A DNA stretch of 7,941 bases, from assembly GCA_030597275.1 (NCBI GenBank), contig JAUVSB010000063.1:1-7941 (forward strand), written 5' to 3'. Origin of the DNA: Gammaproteobacteria bacterium. GTDB taxonomy: Bacteria; Pseudomonadota; Gammaproteobacteria; BMS3Bbin11. A program made the translations under genes and the position numbers. The notes beneath the pieces are model-generated. The model worked only from the letters and a program-made list of their open reading frames with translations. It had not been told where the DNA came from and did not search any database. Positions 1 through 5,780 of this stretch are shown here, in pieces (within the stretch, counting starts at the first letter, position 1; the number at the start of each line of letters is the position of its first letter).

Positions 1-1886
1 TCCTCGAAATCCTTGAAGGGAAAATCTGTTGGTACATTAGCCGTTTTTGAAATTGATGAATCGACCCACTTCTGAGCTGCGGCCTGTACATCGACATGCT
101 CTTTTGGAGTGATCTCATCGGCTGAGACAAAATAGTCCGGCAGCTTGTTTGCATCATCTTTTGCTGTTGTAGCTGAGGCATCGGCATTGATTAACTCACG
201 ATAGGCCAGTAATTCATAGGAAAGCACATCCACCTTCTCCTTGGTCTTTTTTCCTTCACGAATAATGTTTCTGCTGTACTGATGTGCAAAAGAGGGTTCT
301 ATCCCATTGCTGGCATTGTTGCCCAATGACAGGCTAATTGTTCCTGTCGGCGCAATCGAGCTGTGGTGGGTAAAACGCACACCAGTCTCTGCTATGCGGT
401 CAGTCAGTGACTGGTCAAATTGCTGCATATAACGGCTGTATTTTGCGAGCAAGACACGACCGGCTATTTTATCTCCAATGGCGTAACCATCCTTTTTCAT
501 TTCCGGTCTCAAATTTAGCATTTCGGCAGTAACTTCATAGTTTTCAGCCATTATTGGAGCCATACCCTTTTCTTTAGCCAGCTCAATGCCGGTTTCCCAG
601 CCCACTTCGGCCATCTCCCGTGCAACACGTTCTGTAAATTCCAGACACTCATCACTGCCATAGCGCATGCGCAACATTGTGCTGCTGGAACCGAGCCCCA
701 GGAACCCCATACCATGGCGGCGCTTACTCATTATTTCATTGCGCTGCTCTTCCAGCGGCAGGCCATTGATTTCCACCACGTTATCAAGCATCCGTGTGAA
801 CACAGCAACAACCTCACGAAAACGTGCCCAGTCAAAGGCTGCTTCTTCAGTAAACGCATTATCAACAAAACGTGTTAGATTTATCGATCCCAGCAGGCAG
901 CTGCCATGCTGAGGCAGTGGCTGCTCACCACAGGGATTGGTTGCACGAATATCTTCACAGAACCAGTTGTTGTTCATCTCGTTGATACGATCAATAAGAA
1001 TAAATCCCGGCTCGGCAAAATCATAGGTGGAAGTCATGATCATGTCCCATAAATGCCGTGCACGTATTGTTTCGTAGACACGGCAGGCAACCTGGTTTAG
1101 ATCATTCGTAGTATAGCCTTTGGTCGTTGGCCAATGGCGCCATACTATGCGGGTATCCTTGTCTTCGATTTCATGTTCAGACGCCGGAAACAGCAGATCC
1201 CAGTCGCCGTCCTTCCTGACTGCCTGGACAAAATCATCGGTGATCAGGCATGACAGGTTAAACTGACGCAGACGTCCATCTTCACGCTTTGCCCGTATGA
1301 AATCGCGTATGTCAGGGTGTGAAATATCGAAAGTACCCATTTGTGCACCACGGCGGCCACCGGCAGAAGATATGGTGAAACACATCGCATCAAAAATATC
1401 CATGAATGAAAGTGGACCGGAGGTATGAGCACCGGCACCACTGACGAATGCACCTTTGGGACGCAGAGTTGAAAATTCATAGCCAATGCCGCAACCAGCT
1501 TTCAGCGTCAGCCCTGCCTTGTGTACAGAGGTCAGTATGCCATCCATTGAATCCGGCACGACACCGGCCACTGTGCAGTTAATGGTACTGGTCGCGGGTT
1601 TATGCGCCTGAGCCCCGGCATTGGAAATAATGCGCCCTGCAGGGATTGCTCCATTTTCCAGTGCCCACAGGAAGCGTTCGTAATATTTCTCGCGCCCGGC
1701 ATCATCGGATTCGACATCCGCTAAAGCACGCGCCACACGCTTGAAGGTCTCATGTATGTCGGCATCAACGGCATCACCATTCATTGTTTTGAGACGATAT
1801 TTCTTATCCCAGATATCTTGGGATGCTGGCTGCAATGCTGGCTGAATATTTTTATTGGGCTGGTTTTTTAAATTAACGACGCTCAT
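1..1886 (-). CDS. nrdJ: Adenosylcobalamin-dependent (class II) ribonucleotide reductase, 3' end cut by window edge
   Basis: It reduces ribonucleotides to deoxyribonucleotides in the cytoplasm, with a thiyl radical generated from adenosylcobalamin. The reverse strand is open from ATG 1886 to the left edge, giving 628 residues with no stop, so the C-terminus (including any redox-active tail cysteines) is outside. Hallmarks in order: NCTVAG with Cys104, the position expected for the first redox cysteine; NPCGEQPL at 317-324 with Asn317, Cys319 and Glu321 as the catalytic triad; SCLLGSINL with Cys330 as second redox cysteine; and the phosphate-binding PTGTIS at 513-518. No frameshift or internal stop was found. 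The ATG has a strong AGGAG four bases upstream. No nrdA/nrdB-type partner is adjacent, as expected for a single-subunit class II enzyme. Tandem NrdR-type boxes lie 39-86 bp upstream. The family call is secure from the motifs; residue roles are assigned by analogy. Confidence 0.96.
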   Translation of the reverse strand, partial: MSVVNLKNQPNKNIQPALQPASQDIWDKKYRLKTMNGDAVDADIHETFKRVARALADVESDDAGREKYYERFLWALENGAIPAGRIISNAGAQAHKPATSTINCTVAGVVPDSMDGILTSVHKAGLTLKAGCGIGYEFSTLRPKGAFVSGAGAHTSGPLSFMDIFDAMCFTISSAGGRRGAQMGTFDISHPDIRDFIRAKREDGRLRQFNLSCLITDDFVQAVRKDGDWDLLFPASEHEIEDKDTRIVWRHWPTTKGYTTNDLNQVACRVYETIRARHLWDMIMTSTYDFAEPGFILIDRINEMNNNWFCEDIRATNPCGEQPLPQHGSCLLGSINLTRFVDNAFTEEAAFDWARFREVVAVFTRMLDNVVEINGLPLEEQRNEIMSKRRHGMGFLGLGSSSTMLRMRYGSDECLEFTERVAREMAEVGWETGIELAKEKGMAPIMAENYEVTAEMLNLRPEMKKDGYAIGDKIAGRVLLAKYSRYMQQFDQSLTDRIAETGVRFTHHSSIAPTGTISLSLGNNASNGIEPSFAHQYSRNIIREGKKTKEKVDVLSYELLAYRELINADASATTAKDDANKLPDYFVSADEITPKEHVDVQAAAQKWVDSSISKTANVPTDFPFKDFE

Positions 1887-1924
1887 GCTTCTCCTCTTCT
1901 GGCGGGTCTATGAAAACGACACCA

Positions 1925-1940
1925 TAACCATATATTGTTA
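1925..1940. promoter_or_regulatory. NrdR-type box, nrdJ-proximal (weaker)
   Basis: This 16-mer centred on ATATATTG matches the known NrdR-box pattern acaCwAtATaTwgtgt at about 11 positions. NrdR is the ATP/dATP-sensing repressor of ribonucleotide reductase genes. The box lies 39 bp upstream of the nrdJ start codon and overlaps a possible minus-strand -10 (TATAAC at 1942-1937). No convincing -35 is visible. It is the weaker of a pair, credible mainly because of its spacing to the second box. Confidence 0.7.
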
Positions 1941-1956
1941 TAATTTGTATTCTCTA

Positions 1957-1972
1957 CCACTACATATTGTGT
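1957..1972. promoter_or_regulatory. NrdR-type box, distal (strong)
   Basis: CCACTACATATTGTGT agrees with the NrdR consensus at 14 of 16 positions by hand count. It starts 32 bp from the start of the proximal box, about three helical turns, which is the arrangement known for cooperative NrdR binding. It sits in the divergent region between nrdJ and the lipoprotein gene, but is much closer to nrdJ (about 71 bp) than to the lipoprotein ATG (about 165 bp), so nrdJ is the likely target. Confidence 0.82.
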
Positions 1973-2136
1973 TTATGAGATTAACTCTACGGATCAGCTT
2001 CGTCAACAGCTTTGTATGAAATCTTTGAAAAAAATCTCTTCCAGAATAAATTGCCTGTCATTACAGACTGCGAGAGAATACAATTTATAGAACATCCATC
2101 GCACATACGCCACTCCCTGACAGGCCTCACAAGAAA

Positions 2137-3489
2137 ATGAATTATCCTCAAATACAAATCCGCACCAGCCTGGTGCTGCTAACATTACTCTTTCTTGTCG
2201 GCTGCCAGTCAACGGTACATTTGATGCCGACACCTGTCGTCATGCAGGCAGGTAAACATGACCCCTTTACCAAGACGCCGGAAAGTGAGAGAAGCAGCTC
2301 CATCATTGTTGGATATGCCACCAACCGCATGCCTATAGGTGCAAAGCAAAGTCGTTTCTATTCTCGAGATTTTGATCAGGATATTCGAATGGGGCTAGCA
2401 GAAGTGCGGATTGGTGCTGGAGACCAAAGCTGGGAGGAGATTCACAAACTCTCTATTGAAGGCGCTGGAAAACTTGAATCAATACTTAGCCTGCAACAGG
2501 TATCGGAACAGGGTGTGCTCAAAGAAGATGATTCACTGGAAACCCTGCCACCTGAACTGAAGGATTTGTTTTTACGTTTCAATGAGGCGATTGAAGATAG
2601 TGCCACCAGGGATATTACTATTTATGTCCACGGTGCCAACAACAATTTTTACCGCACTGCCTCACAGGCTGCCCAGTACAGGCATTTCACCGGCCGCCAG
2701 GTCATTGTCGTCCTTTATTCCTGGCCATCGGCTGAAAGCATTATTCGATACGGTACGGATATCCGTAATATCGTGAAAACGGTACCCACATTCGTCCGCT
2801 TTGTGAAACTGCTGGCAAAACATACCAACGCGCGGAAAATCAACATTCTCGCCTACAGTGCCGGTGCTACCCTGACCACCAAATCACTGGCCGTACTCGG
2901 CCGCGATACCTCTCAACTAGATCGTGAATCCTATCGACAATCACTACGACTGGGCTCCATCTACTTTGCCGCCCCCGATACCGACTTTGATGAATTTGTT
3001 GAAGAATACCGCAGTTATCAGGATATCGTTGATAATGTGACAATGACAATGAACCGGTACGATAGCGTACTCGGCATTGCCACGGAAGAACACCGTTCAA
3101 GGCATGAGAATATTTTACATACTAGCGATCAGCAGCGAAGTGGGAAATCCCGGCTGGGAAAGCCAGATATTGATGACCTCACCACAGAGCAGGCAAACTG
3201 GATTCTTGAACAGACACAAAAACCTAATTTTACTGTCATCGATATTGACCCGAAGACTATCCCCGGCATGGCCAAGGGTTCACATGATTACTGGTACCAG
3301 AGCCCCTGGGTCAGTACTGATGCATTACTGGACTTAAACTTTCATGCCTTGCCTGAAGATCGCGGCCTGACCAGTGTAACGACTAAGAGAGGTGCCAGGA
3401 TATGGTACTTCCCGGCTGATTATGAAACTCGAGTTGATGAGGCGCTGGACAGACTTTCAGAGAAGATCCAGCAAAACATAGCCCCATAG
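2137..3489 (+). CDS. Lipoprotein with DUF900-type alpha/beta-hydrolase domain
   Basis: A 450-residue protein with a lipoprotein signal peptide: a hydrophobic run at residues 11-21 and the lipobox LVGC, giving acylated Cys23. Gln24 follows rather than Asp, which favours outer-membrane sorting. The hydrolase core follows: strand plus oxyanion turn IYVHGANN at 162-169; SWPS at 195-198; nucleophile elbow AYSAGA at 239-244 with Ser241, where the usual first Gly is Ala; AAPDTDFDEF at 278-287 as acid region; and SHDYW with His383 as candidate catalytic His. The order HG..NN, SWPS, SxG, PD, HxYW is typical of the DUF900/COG4782 family, whose substrates are unknown. The Shine-Dalgarno is weak, but this ATG starts the signal peptide exactly. 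It ends 15 bp before the convergent lipase gene. A serine-hydrolase activity at the envelope is inferred. Confidence 0.88.
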   Translation: MNYPQIQIRTSLVLLTLLFLVGCQSTVHLMPTPVVMQAGKHDPFTKTPESERSSSIIVGYATNRMPIGAKQSRFYSRDFDQDIRMGLAEVRIGAGDQSWEEIHKLSIEGAGKLESILSLQQVSEQGVLKEDDSLETLPPELKDLFLRFNEAIEDSATRDITIYVHGANNNFYRTASQAAQYRHFTGRQVIVVLYSWPSAESIIRYGTDIRNIVKTVPTFVRFVKLLAKHTNARKINILAYSAGATLTTKSLAVLGRDTSQLDRESYRQSLRLGSIYFAAPDTDFDEFVEEYRSYQDIVDNVTMTMNRYDSVLGIATEEHRSRHENILHTSDQQRSGKSRLGKPDIDDLTTEQANWILEQTQKPNFTVIDIDPKTIPGMAKGSHDYWYQSPWVSTDALLDLNFHALPEDRGLTSVTTKRGARIWYFPADYETRVDEALDRLSEKIQQNIAP

Positions 3490-3504
3490 CTAGCAATCAA
3501 ACAG

Positions 3505-4272
3505 TTAACCACGGTGATTGAAAGTACCATGGTTGAGAAAATACAGGGTTTGCTGGATCACCTGATCCTGTTTCATGATGGTGATGTGCGAATAAGGCAA
3601 AACGATAAAATCGCTCATACCCTCAAGCTTTGCGTGCTCAACCGATACCTTGCCATCATCCTCTCCCGGTATTATTTCTGCCATCCAGTTATCAAGCGGG
3701 CTATGTTCATTACCAGTAATCACTCCTGTTGGATAATCCACCGGGCCAAGCAATCCAGGAATACCATTTTTGCCGGTACCCAGTTGCTGACCTGCCGGCC
3801 CGGTCAGCCACTTATACCAATGCTCATTACGAAATTGGTCGGCTACCAGAGAACCCTTATTAGGGGGTGACAGCATAACCACTCGACCAAGTTGGGGAAG
3901 TGAATTTTTTGCCAGATAATACCGTGCAAGTATTCCGCCCAGGGAATGGGTAACAAAATGAATCTGGCGGGCTCCCTGCAACTGGCACGTGGCCAGCCCA
4001 TCTTCAACTGCCATTGATGTCAGATCCTGAATCTTCATTGAACGAGATGGGTAATCTATGTTCGCAGTGGCATAACCCGCATCAATCAGGGCCTGCTCCA
4101 TCTTATCCATCGAATGACGGGTGCGTGCCAGACCATGCAACAGAATTACGCACTGGTTTTTATCAACGGCAGGGGTATCAACGACAGGGCTGTCAGCATC
4201 ATTAGAATATACTGATGAGCTGAAAAACAATGTTGCAGACAACACAAGAATGGATAAATAAGGTTTACTCAT
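3505..4272 (-). CDS. Secreted lipase/esterase-like alpha/beta-hydrolase
   Basis: A 255-residue protein if started at ATG 4272, where a signal peptide begins (basic MSKPY, then a hydrophobic run to about residue 20, with likely cleavage near VYS-N). Visible hydrolase features in this numbering: VILLHGLA with the His-Gly oxyanion turn at 46-47; THSLGG with nucleophile Ser110; DDGKVSVEHA with Asp206 as probable acid; and SHITIM with His229. This layout resembles triacylglycerol lipase/esterase relatives (LipA/EstA-like, COG1075), so hydrolysis of an ester in the periplasm or outside the cell is likely, but the substrate is unknown. The same frame stays open upstream to ATG 4377, which would add a second hydrophobic stretch ahead of the signal peptide. 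ATG 4314 is also possible. None of the three has a strong Shine-Dalgarno, so the start is uncertain. Confidence 0.85.
   Translation of the reverse strand: MSKPYLSILVLSATLFFSSSVYSNDADSPVVDTPAVDKNQCVILLHGLARTRHSMDKMEQALIDAGYATANIDYPSRSMKIQDLTSMAVEDGLATCQLQGARQIHFVTHSLGGILARYYLAKNSLPQLGRVVMLSPPNKGSLVADQFRNEHWYKWLTGPAGQQLGTGKNGIPGLLGPVDYPTGVITGNEHSPLDNWMAEIIPGEDDGKVSVEHAKLEGMSDFIVLPYSHITIMKQDQVIQQTLYFLNHGTFNHRG
3507..3534 (-). terminator. Possible weak hairpin terminator between convergent hydrolase genes
   Basis: AACCACGGT and ACCATGGTT form a 9-bp stem with one mismatch (a G-U pair in minus-strand RNA) around a 10-base loop. It overlaps the last codons of the lipase gene and lies 18 bp past the lipoprotein stop. 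There is no T-tract on either side, so intrinsic termination is doubtful. Part of the symmetry comes from the encoded repeat NHG/NHRG. Confidence 0.3.
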
Positions 4273-4318
4273 CCGCAAGGCAACGAATGCAGAACTAAAA
4301 ATTGTAAAGTACATATTA

Positions 4319-4387
4319 TTAAACACTGACAGTAGCCAGGTCCACAAGATCTTGTTGGCTATAGTTTTGTATATCATTTTTACTCAT
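4319..4387 (-). CDS. Possible 22-residue leader peptide upstream of the lipase
   Basis: A short reading frame starts at ATG 4387, eight bases after GGAG, the best Shine-Dalgarno in this upstream region. It ends with TAA four bases before ATG 4314 of the lipase reading frame. The peptide begins MSKNDIQNYSQQ and is polar, not a signal peptide. It overlaps the long form of the lipase frame in a different frame. It could be a translated leader coupled to the lipase, or chance. No codon pattern suggesting attenuation is evident. Confidence 0.2.
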   Translation of the reverse strand: MSKNDIQNYSQQDLVDLATVSV

Positions 4388-4524
4388 CAGTCTGTCTCCA
4401 CTAGATTCAACGGCTAAATATTAGAGCAAATGAGAAAAAAAAGATTGACGGGTTACGCCATAAACTTGGCTGATAAAAGCCTAATATACCCTTTATTTAT
4501 CTTTATGACGCAGTGTAGCAAGTA

Positions 4525-4707
4525 TGTGCAAGGAGTGGATTAGACAAACCTGCAATCAGTCCATGGGAGTTATCGACGGATACCGTCATTAAGCAACTGA
4601 AACCGATTGAAGAAGAAATCTTACAAGTTTGTAGAAGGAATGATTTATCTCCTGGAATAGGAGAATAAAAAAGCACAATAATAAATAACGAGCGTATCGC
4701 AGACTAA
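4525..4707 (+). pseudogene. Relic of a DUF4279 gene (partial, deleted duplicate of the gene at 5297-5767)
   Basis: This stretch is a decayed copy of the intact downstream DUF4279 gene. Positions 4527-4587 match the gene at about 50 of 61 bases by hand count, then the match resumes at CATTAAGCA. In reading frame it gives GLDKPAISPWELSTDTV followed directly by IKQLKPIEEEILQVC, so 48 bases (16 codons, residues 73-88 of the intact protein) are missing without loss of frame. A stop at 4666-4668 follows LSPGIGE. In the same frame the sequence continues to NNERIAD and a second stop at 4705-4707, which resembles the intact C-terminus SERI, so about 31 further codons are missing. The 5' part is gone: an in-frame TAG at 4516-4518 and no start codon. 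Calling it a diverged paralogue rather than a recent copy is inference. Confidence 0.82.
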
Positions 4708-4720
4708 AATCAGATTAGGT

Positions 4721-4750
4721 GGCCGCGCGACCTTTTGTGTTCGCGCAGCC
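4721..4750 (-). terminator. GC-rich hairpin after the 53-codon gene
   Basis: GGCCGCGCGA and TCGCGCAGCC form a 10-bp stem (one G-U pair) around a 10-base loop. It starts 8 bases after the stop of the minus-strand gene at 4758-4919 and is the most GC-rich patch of this AT-rich gap. The T-tract on the minus strand is poor (ATTTTAG some bases later), so it may terminate or stabilise the transcript. It also lies just after the DUF4279 relic. Confidence 0.5.
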
Positions 4751-4757
4751 AAGTATC

Positions 4758-4919
4758 TTACGGCCGTTTTGGGGTGGTATATTCGACCTCTTTCTGGAAA
4801 GATTCCCAGATAGTATCGTACCCAACGTAACCCTTTTCGTTAGCCTCTTTCTGACGGGTTGTCAGAAAGCGCGACTGGCCCTCAGGAACTTTAGGCCTGG
4901 TTGATGGTGCATCACTCAT
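4758..4919 (-). CDS. Small hypothetical protein, 53 residues
   Basis: I do not recognise this protein. It starts at ATG 4919, which has AAGGTG five to six bases upstream (GGTGATTTATG), and ends at TAA 4758. It begins MSDAPSTRPKVPEGQSRFLT and continues with a charged, mostly helical-looking stretch (TTRQKEANEKGYVGYDTIWE) and a basic tail ending PKRP. It has no cysteines, signal peptide or membrane segment. Normal composition, a good ribosome-binding site and a hairpin right after the stop support a real gene. Codons for FLTTRQK contain a perfect 9-bp inverted repeat (4847-4869), which could form a hairpin in the mRNA. No promoter could be assigned with confidence. It could be a conserved small cytoplasmic protein; the function is unknown. 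Confidence 0.6.
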   Translation of the reverse strand: MSDAPSTRPKVPEGQSRFLTTRQKEANEKGYVGYDTIWESFQKEVEYTTPKRP

Positions 4920-4981
4920 AAATCACCTTTTTCTAAGAAGCGGAGACAGCCACTGCAAGAAATTACAGCTGAAAACTATCC

Positions 4982-5092
4982 CTAACCGAGCATTTTCTCA
5001 TCTTTCGAAACAAAAATATACAGGTCTGTTTCGGGTCGTTTTAAAAACTCGATAAACCGGGCAGGTTCTAGTTTTAACCCCTCAACACCCAT
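4982..5092 (-). CDS. Possible 36-residue peptide or remnant of a decayed gene
   Basis: Reading from ATG 5092 gives MGVEGLKLEPARFIEFLKRP followed by ETDLYIFVSKDEKMLG and a TAG stop. The composition is strikingly protein-like (amphipathic LEPARFIEFLKR, then a beta-like LYIFVS), but the frame has no clear Shine-Dalgarno of its own. An eight-residue frame MLPRKRWQ, starting at 5118 after AGGA with seven-base spacing, ends in TAATG overlapping this ATG. Either the two are translationally coupled, or an original gene was broken by a frameshift near 5092. The frame lies 62 bp upstream of the 53-codon gene on the same strand. I do not recognise the family. Confidence 0.35.
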   Translation of the reverse strand: MGVEGLKLEPARFIEFLKRPETDLYIFVSKDEKMLG

Positions 5093-5189
5093 TATTGCCA
5101 ACGTTTACGAGGCAACATTTATTCGTCCTACACGCTATAATCTGATGTCATATCTAAAGGGCACCTCACTATAATCAGGAGAATTTAGA

Positions 5190-5285
5190 TTGGATTCAAA
5201 AGCGGTCAGATCAAGGCAAGAAATGCACGTAATAGCTAGCTATTGCGAAGATTCTTAACGCAGAGATGGCGGGTTTTGGATTCAA
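5190..5285. repeat. 96-bp quasi-palindromic element (MITE/REP-like)
   Basis: The element begins and ends with the same decamer TTGGATTCAA and has the perfect 14-bp palindrome AATAGCTAGCTATT exactly at its centre (5231-5244). Compared with its own reverse complement with no gaps, 30 of the 48 half-positions match by hand count, plus four G-T pairs. The outer arms and centre are best conserved and the interior is decayed. Symmetry stops at the terminal decamers, with no clear target-site duplication. It ends 11 bp before ATG 5297 of the DUF4279 gene. This form is expected of a small non-autonomous mobile element or an RNA-hairpin repeat; no second copy is in the window. Confidence 0.7.
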
Positions 5286-5296
5286 GATGAATTTTC

Positions 5297-5767
5297 ATGA
5301 TTATATTGAGGCGCCCTAAATTTATTGACGGGGAAACTATCTTGGCTTCGAATAAAGGACGGGCTTACTTCGCACTCGCTGGTTATCATTTCAACCCGGA
5401 TGACATCACACGCCTGCTTGGTATAGAACCCACCGCTGTCAATAGCGCCGGTGCCAGCAGTGGATTGGACAAGCCCGTGATCAGCTCATGGGAGTTATCA
5501 ACGGATACTGTTACTAGTGATGAGGGAGAAGTGGACGTTTACGCATTGACGGACATCATCATTAAGCAGCTGGAACCCATTGAAGAAAAAATACTTGAAG
5601 TGTGTAAAAGCCACAATCTGGCCCCCAGAATGGGAGTAGTGCTGACATTGTCTGTTGATAAAGATGAATCCAGTCCAGAAGTAGGGTTTGGCGCAAGAAC
5701 TATCCGCTTACTGGCAGATATTGGTGCTTTTATTAATGTGGACTATAAACTTTCAGAGCGGATATAA
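5297..5767 (+). CDS. DUF4279 domain protein
   Basis: A 156-residue protein from ATG 5297. Features typical of DUF4279: YFALAGYHFNPDDITRLLGI at 24-43 followed by EPT; a G/S-rich turn at 51-56; SSWELST at 63-69; a helix with IIKQLEPIEEKILEVC at 88-103; and a C-terminal LLADIGAFINVDY at 138-150. Members of this family are small cytoplasmic proteins of unknown function. The start is uncertain: ATG 5297 has only a weak AAGATG and abuts the 96-bp repeat, and its first 15 residues fall outside the domain. TTG 5342, with GGGGA seven bases upstream, would give 141 residues starting at LASNKGRAYF, nearer the usual domain start. A partial decayed copy lies 0.6 kb upstream. It ends 13 bp before the convergent TPR gene. 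Confidence 0.85.
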   Translation: MIILRRPKFIDGETILASNKGRAYFALAGYHFNPDDITRLLGIEPTAVNSAGASSGLDKPVISSWELSTDTVTSDEGEVDVYALTDIIIKQLEPIEEKILEVCKSHNLAPRMGVVLTLSVDKDESSPEVGFGARTIRLLADIGAFINVDYKLSERI

Positions 5768-5780
5768 GGAGTCTCTAATT

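Noticed and set aside
667..1717. Open frames at 667-912 (+), 1244-1486 (-) and 1532-1717 (-)
   Set aside because: They lie in other frames of nrdJ, whose catalytic motifs read through the same bases without interruption.
2051..2084. TTGCCT ... TACAAT as promoter of the lipoprotein gene
   Set aside because: The spacing (22 bp) is wrong and the -35 is poor; no confident promoter could be placed.
1887..2136. Cobalamin riboswitch upstream of nrdJ
   Set aside because: The nrdJ leader is too short and I saw no B12-box-like element; NrdR-type boxes explain the symmetry there.
2003..2330. Minus-strand frames 2003-2233 and 2148-2330
   Set aside because: They overlap the lipoprotein signal peptide and lipobox on the opposite strand, have no family features and no ribosome-binding site.
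3514..4205. Plus-strand frames 3514-3870 and 4014-4205
   Set aside because: They are antisense to the lipase gene, which has a complete set of hydrolase motifs.
4847..4869. Perfect 9-bp inverted repeat as a terminator
   Set aside because: It lies inside the 53-codon frame and is not followed by a T-tract; kept only as a possible mRNA structure.
4719..4904. Plus-strand 61-residue frame
   Set aside because: It is antisense to the 53-codon minus-strand gene, begins in the GC-rich hairpin and has no Shine-Dalgarno.
4388..5296. Transposase, CRISPR array or toxin-antitoxin pair in the gene-poor gap
   Set aside because: No transposase motifs, no spaced direct-repeat array and no recognisable toxin or antitoxin; the gap is explained by a relic, small frames and one quasi-palindrome.
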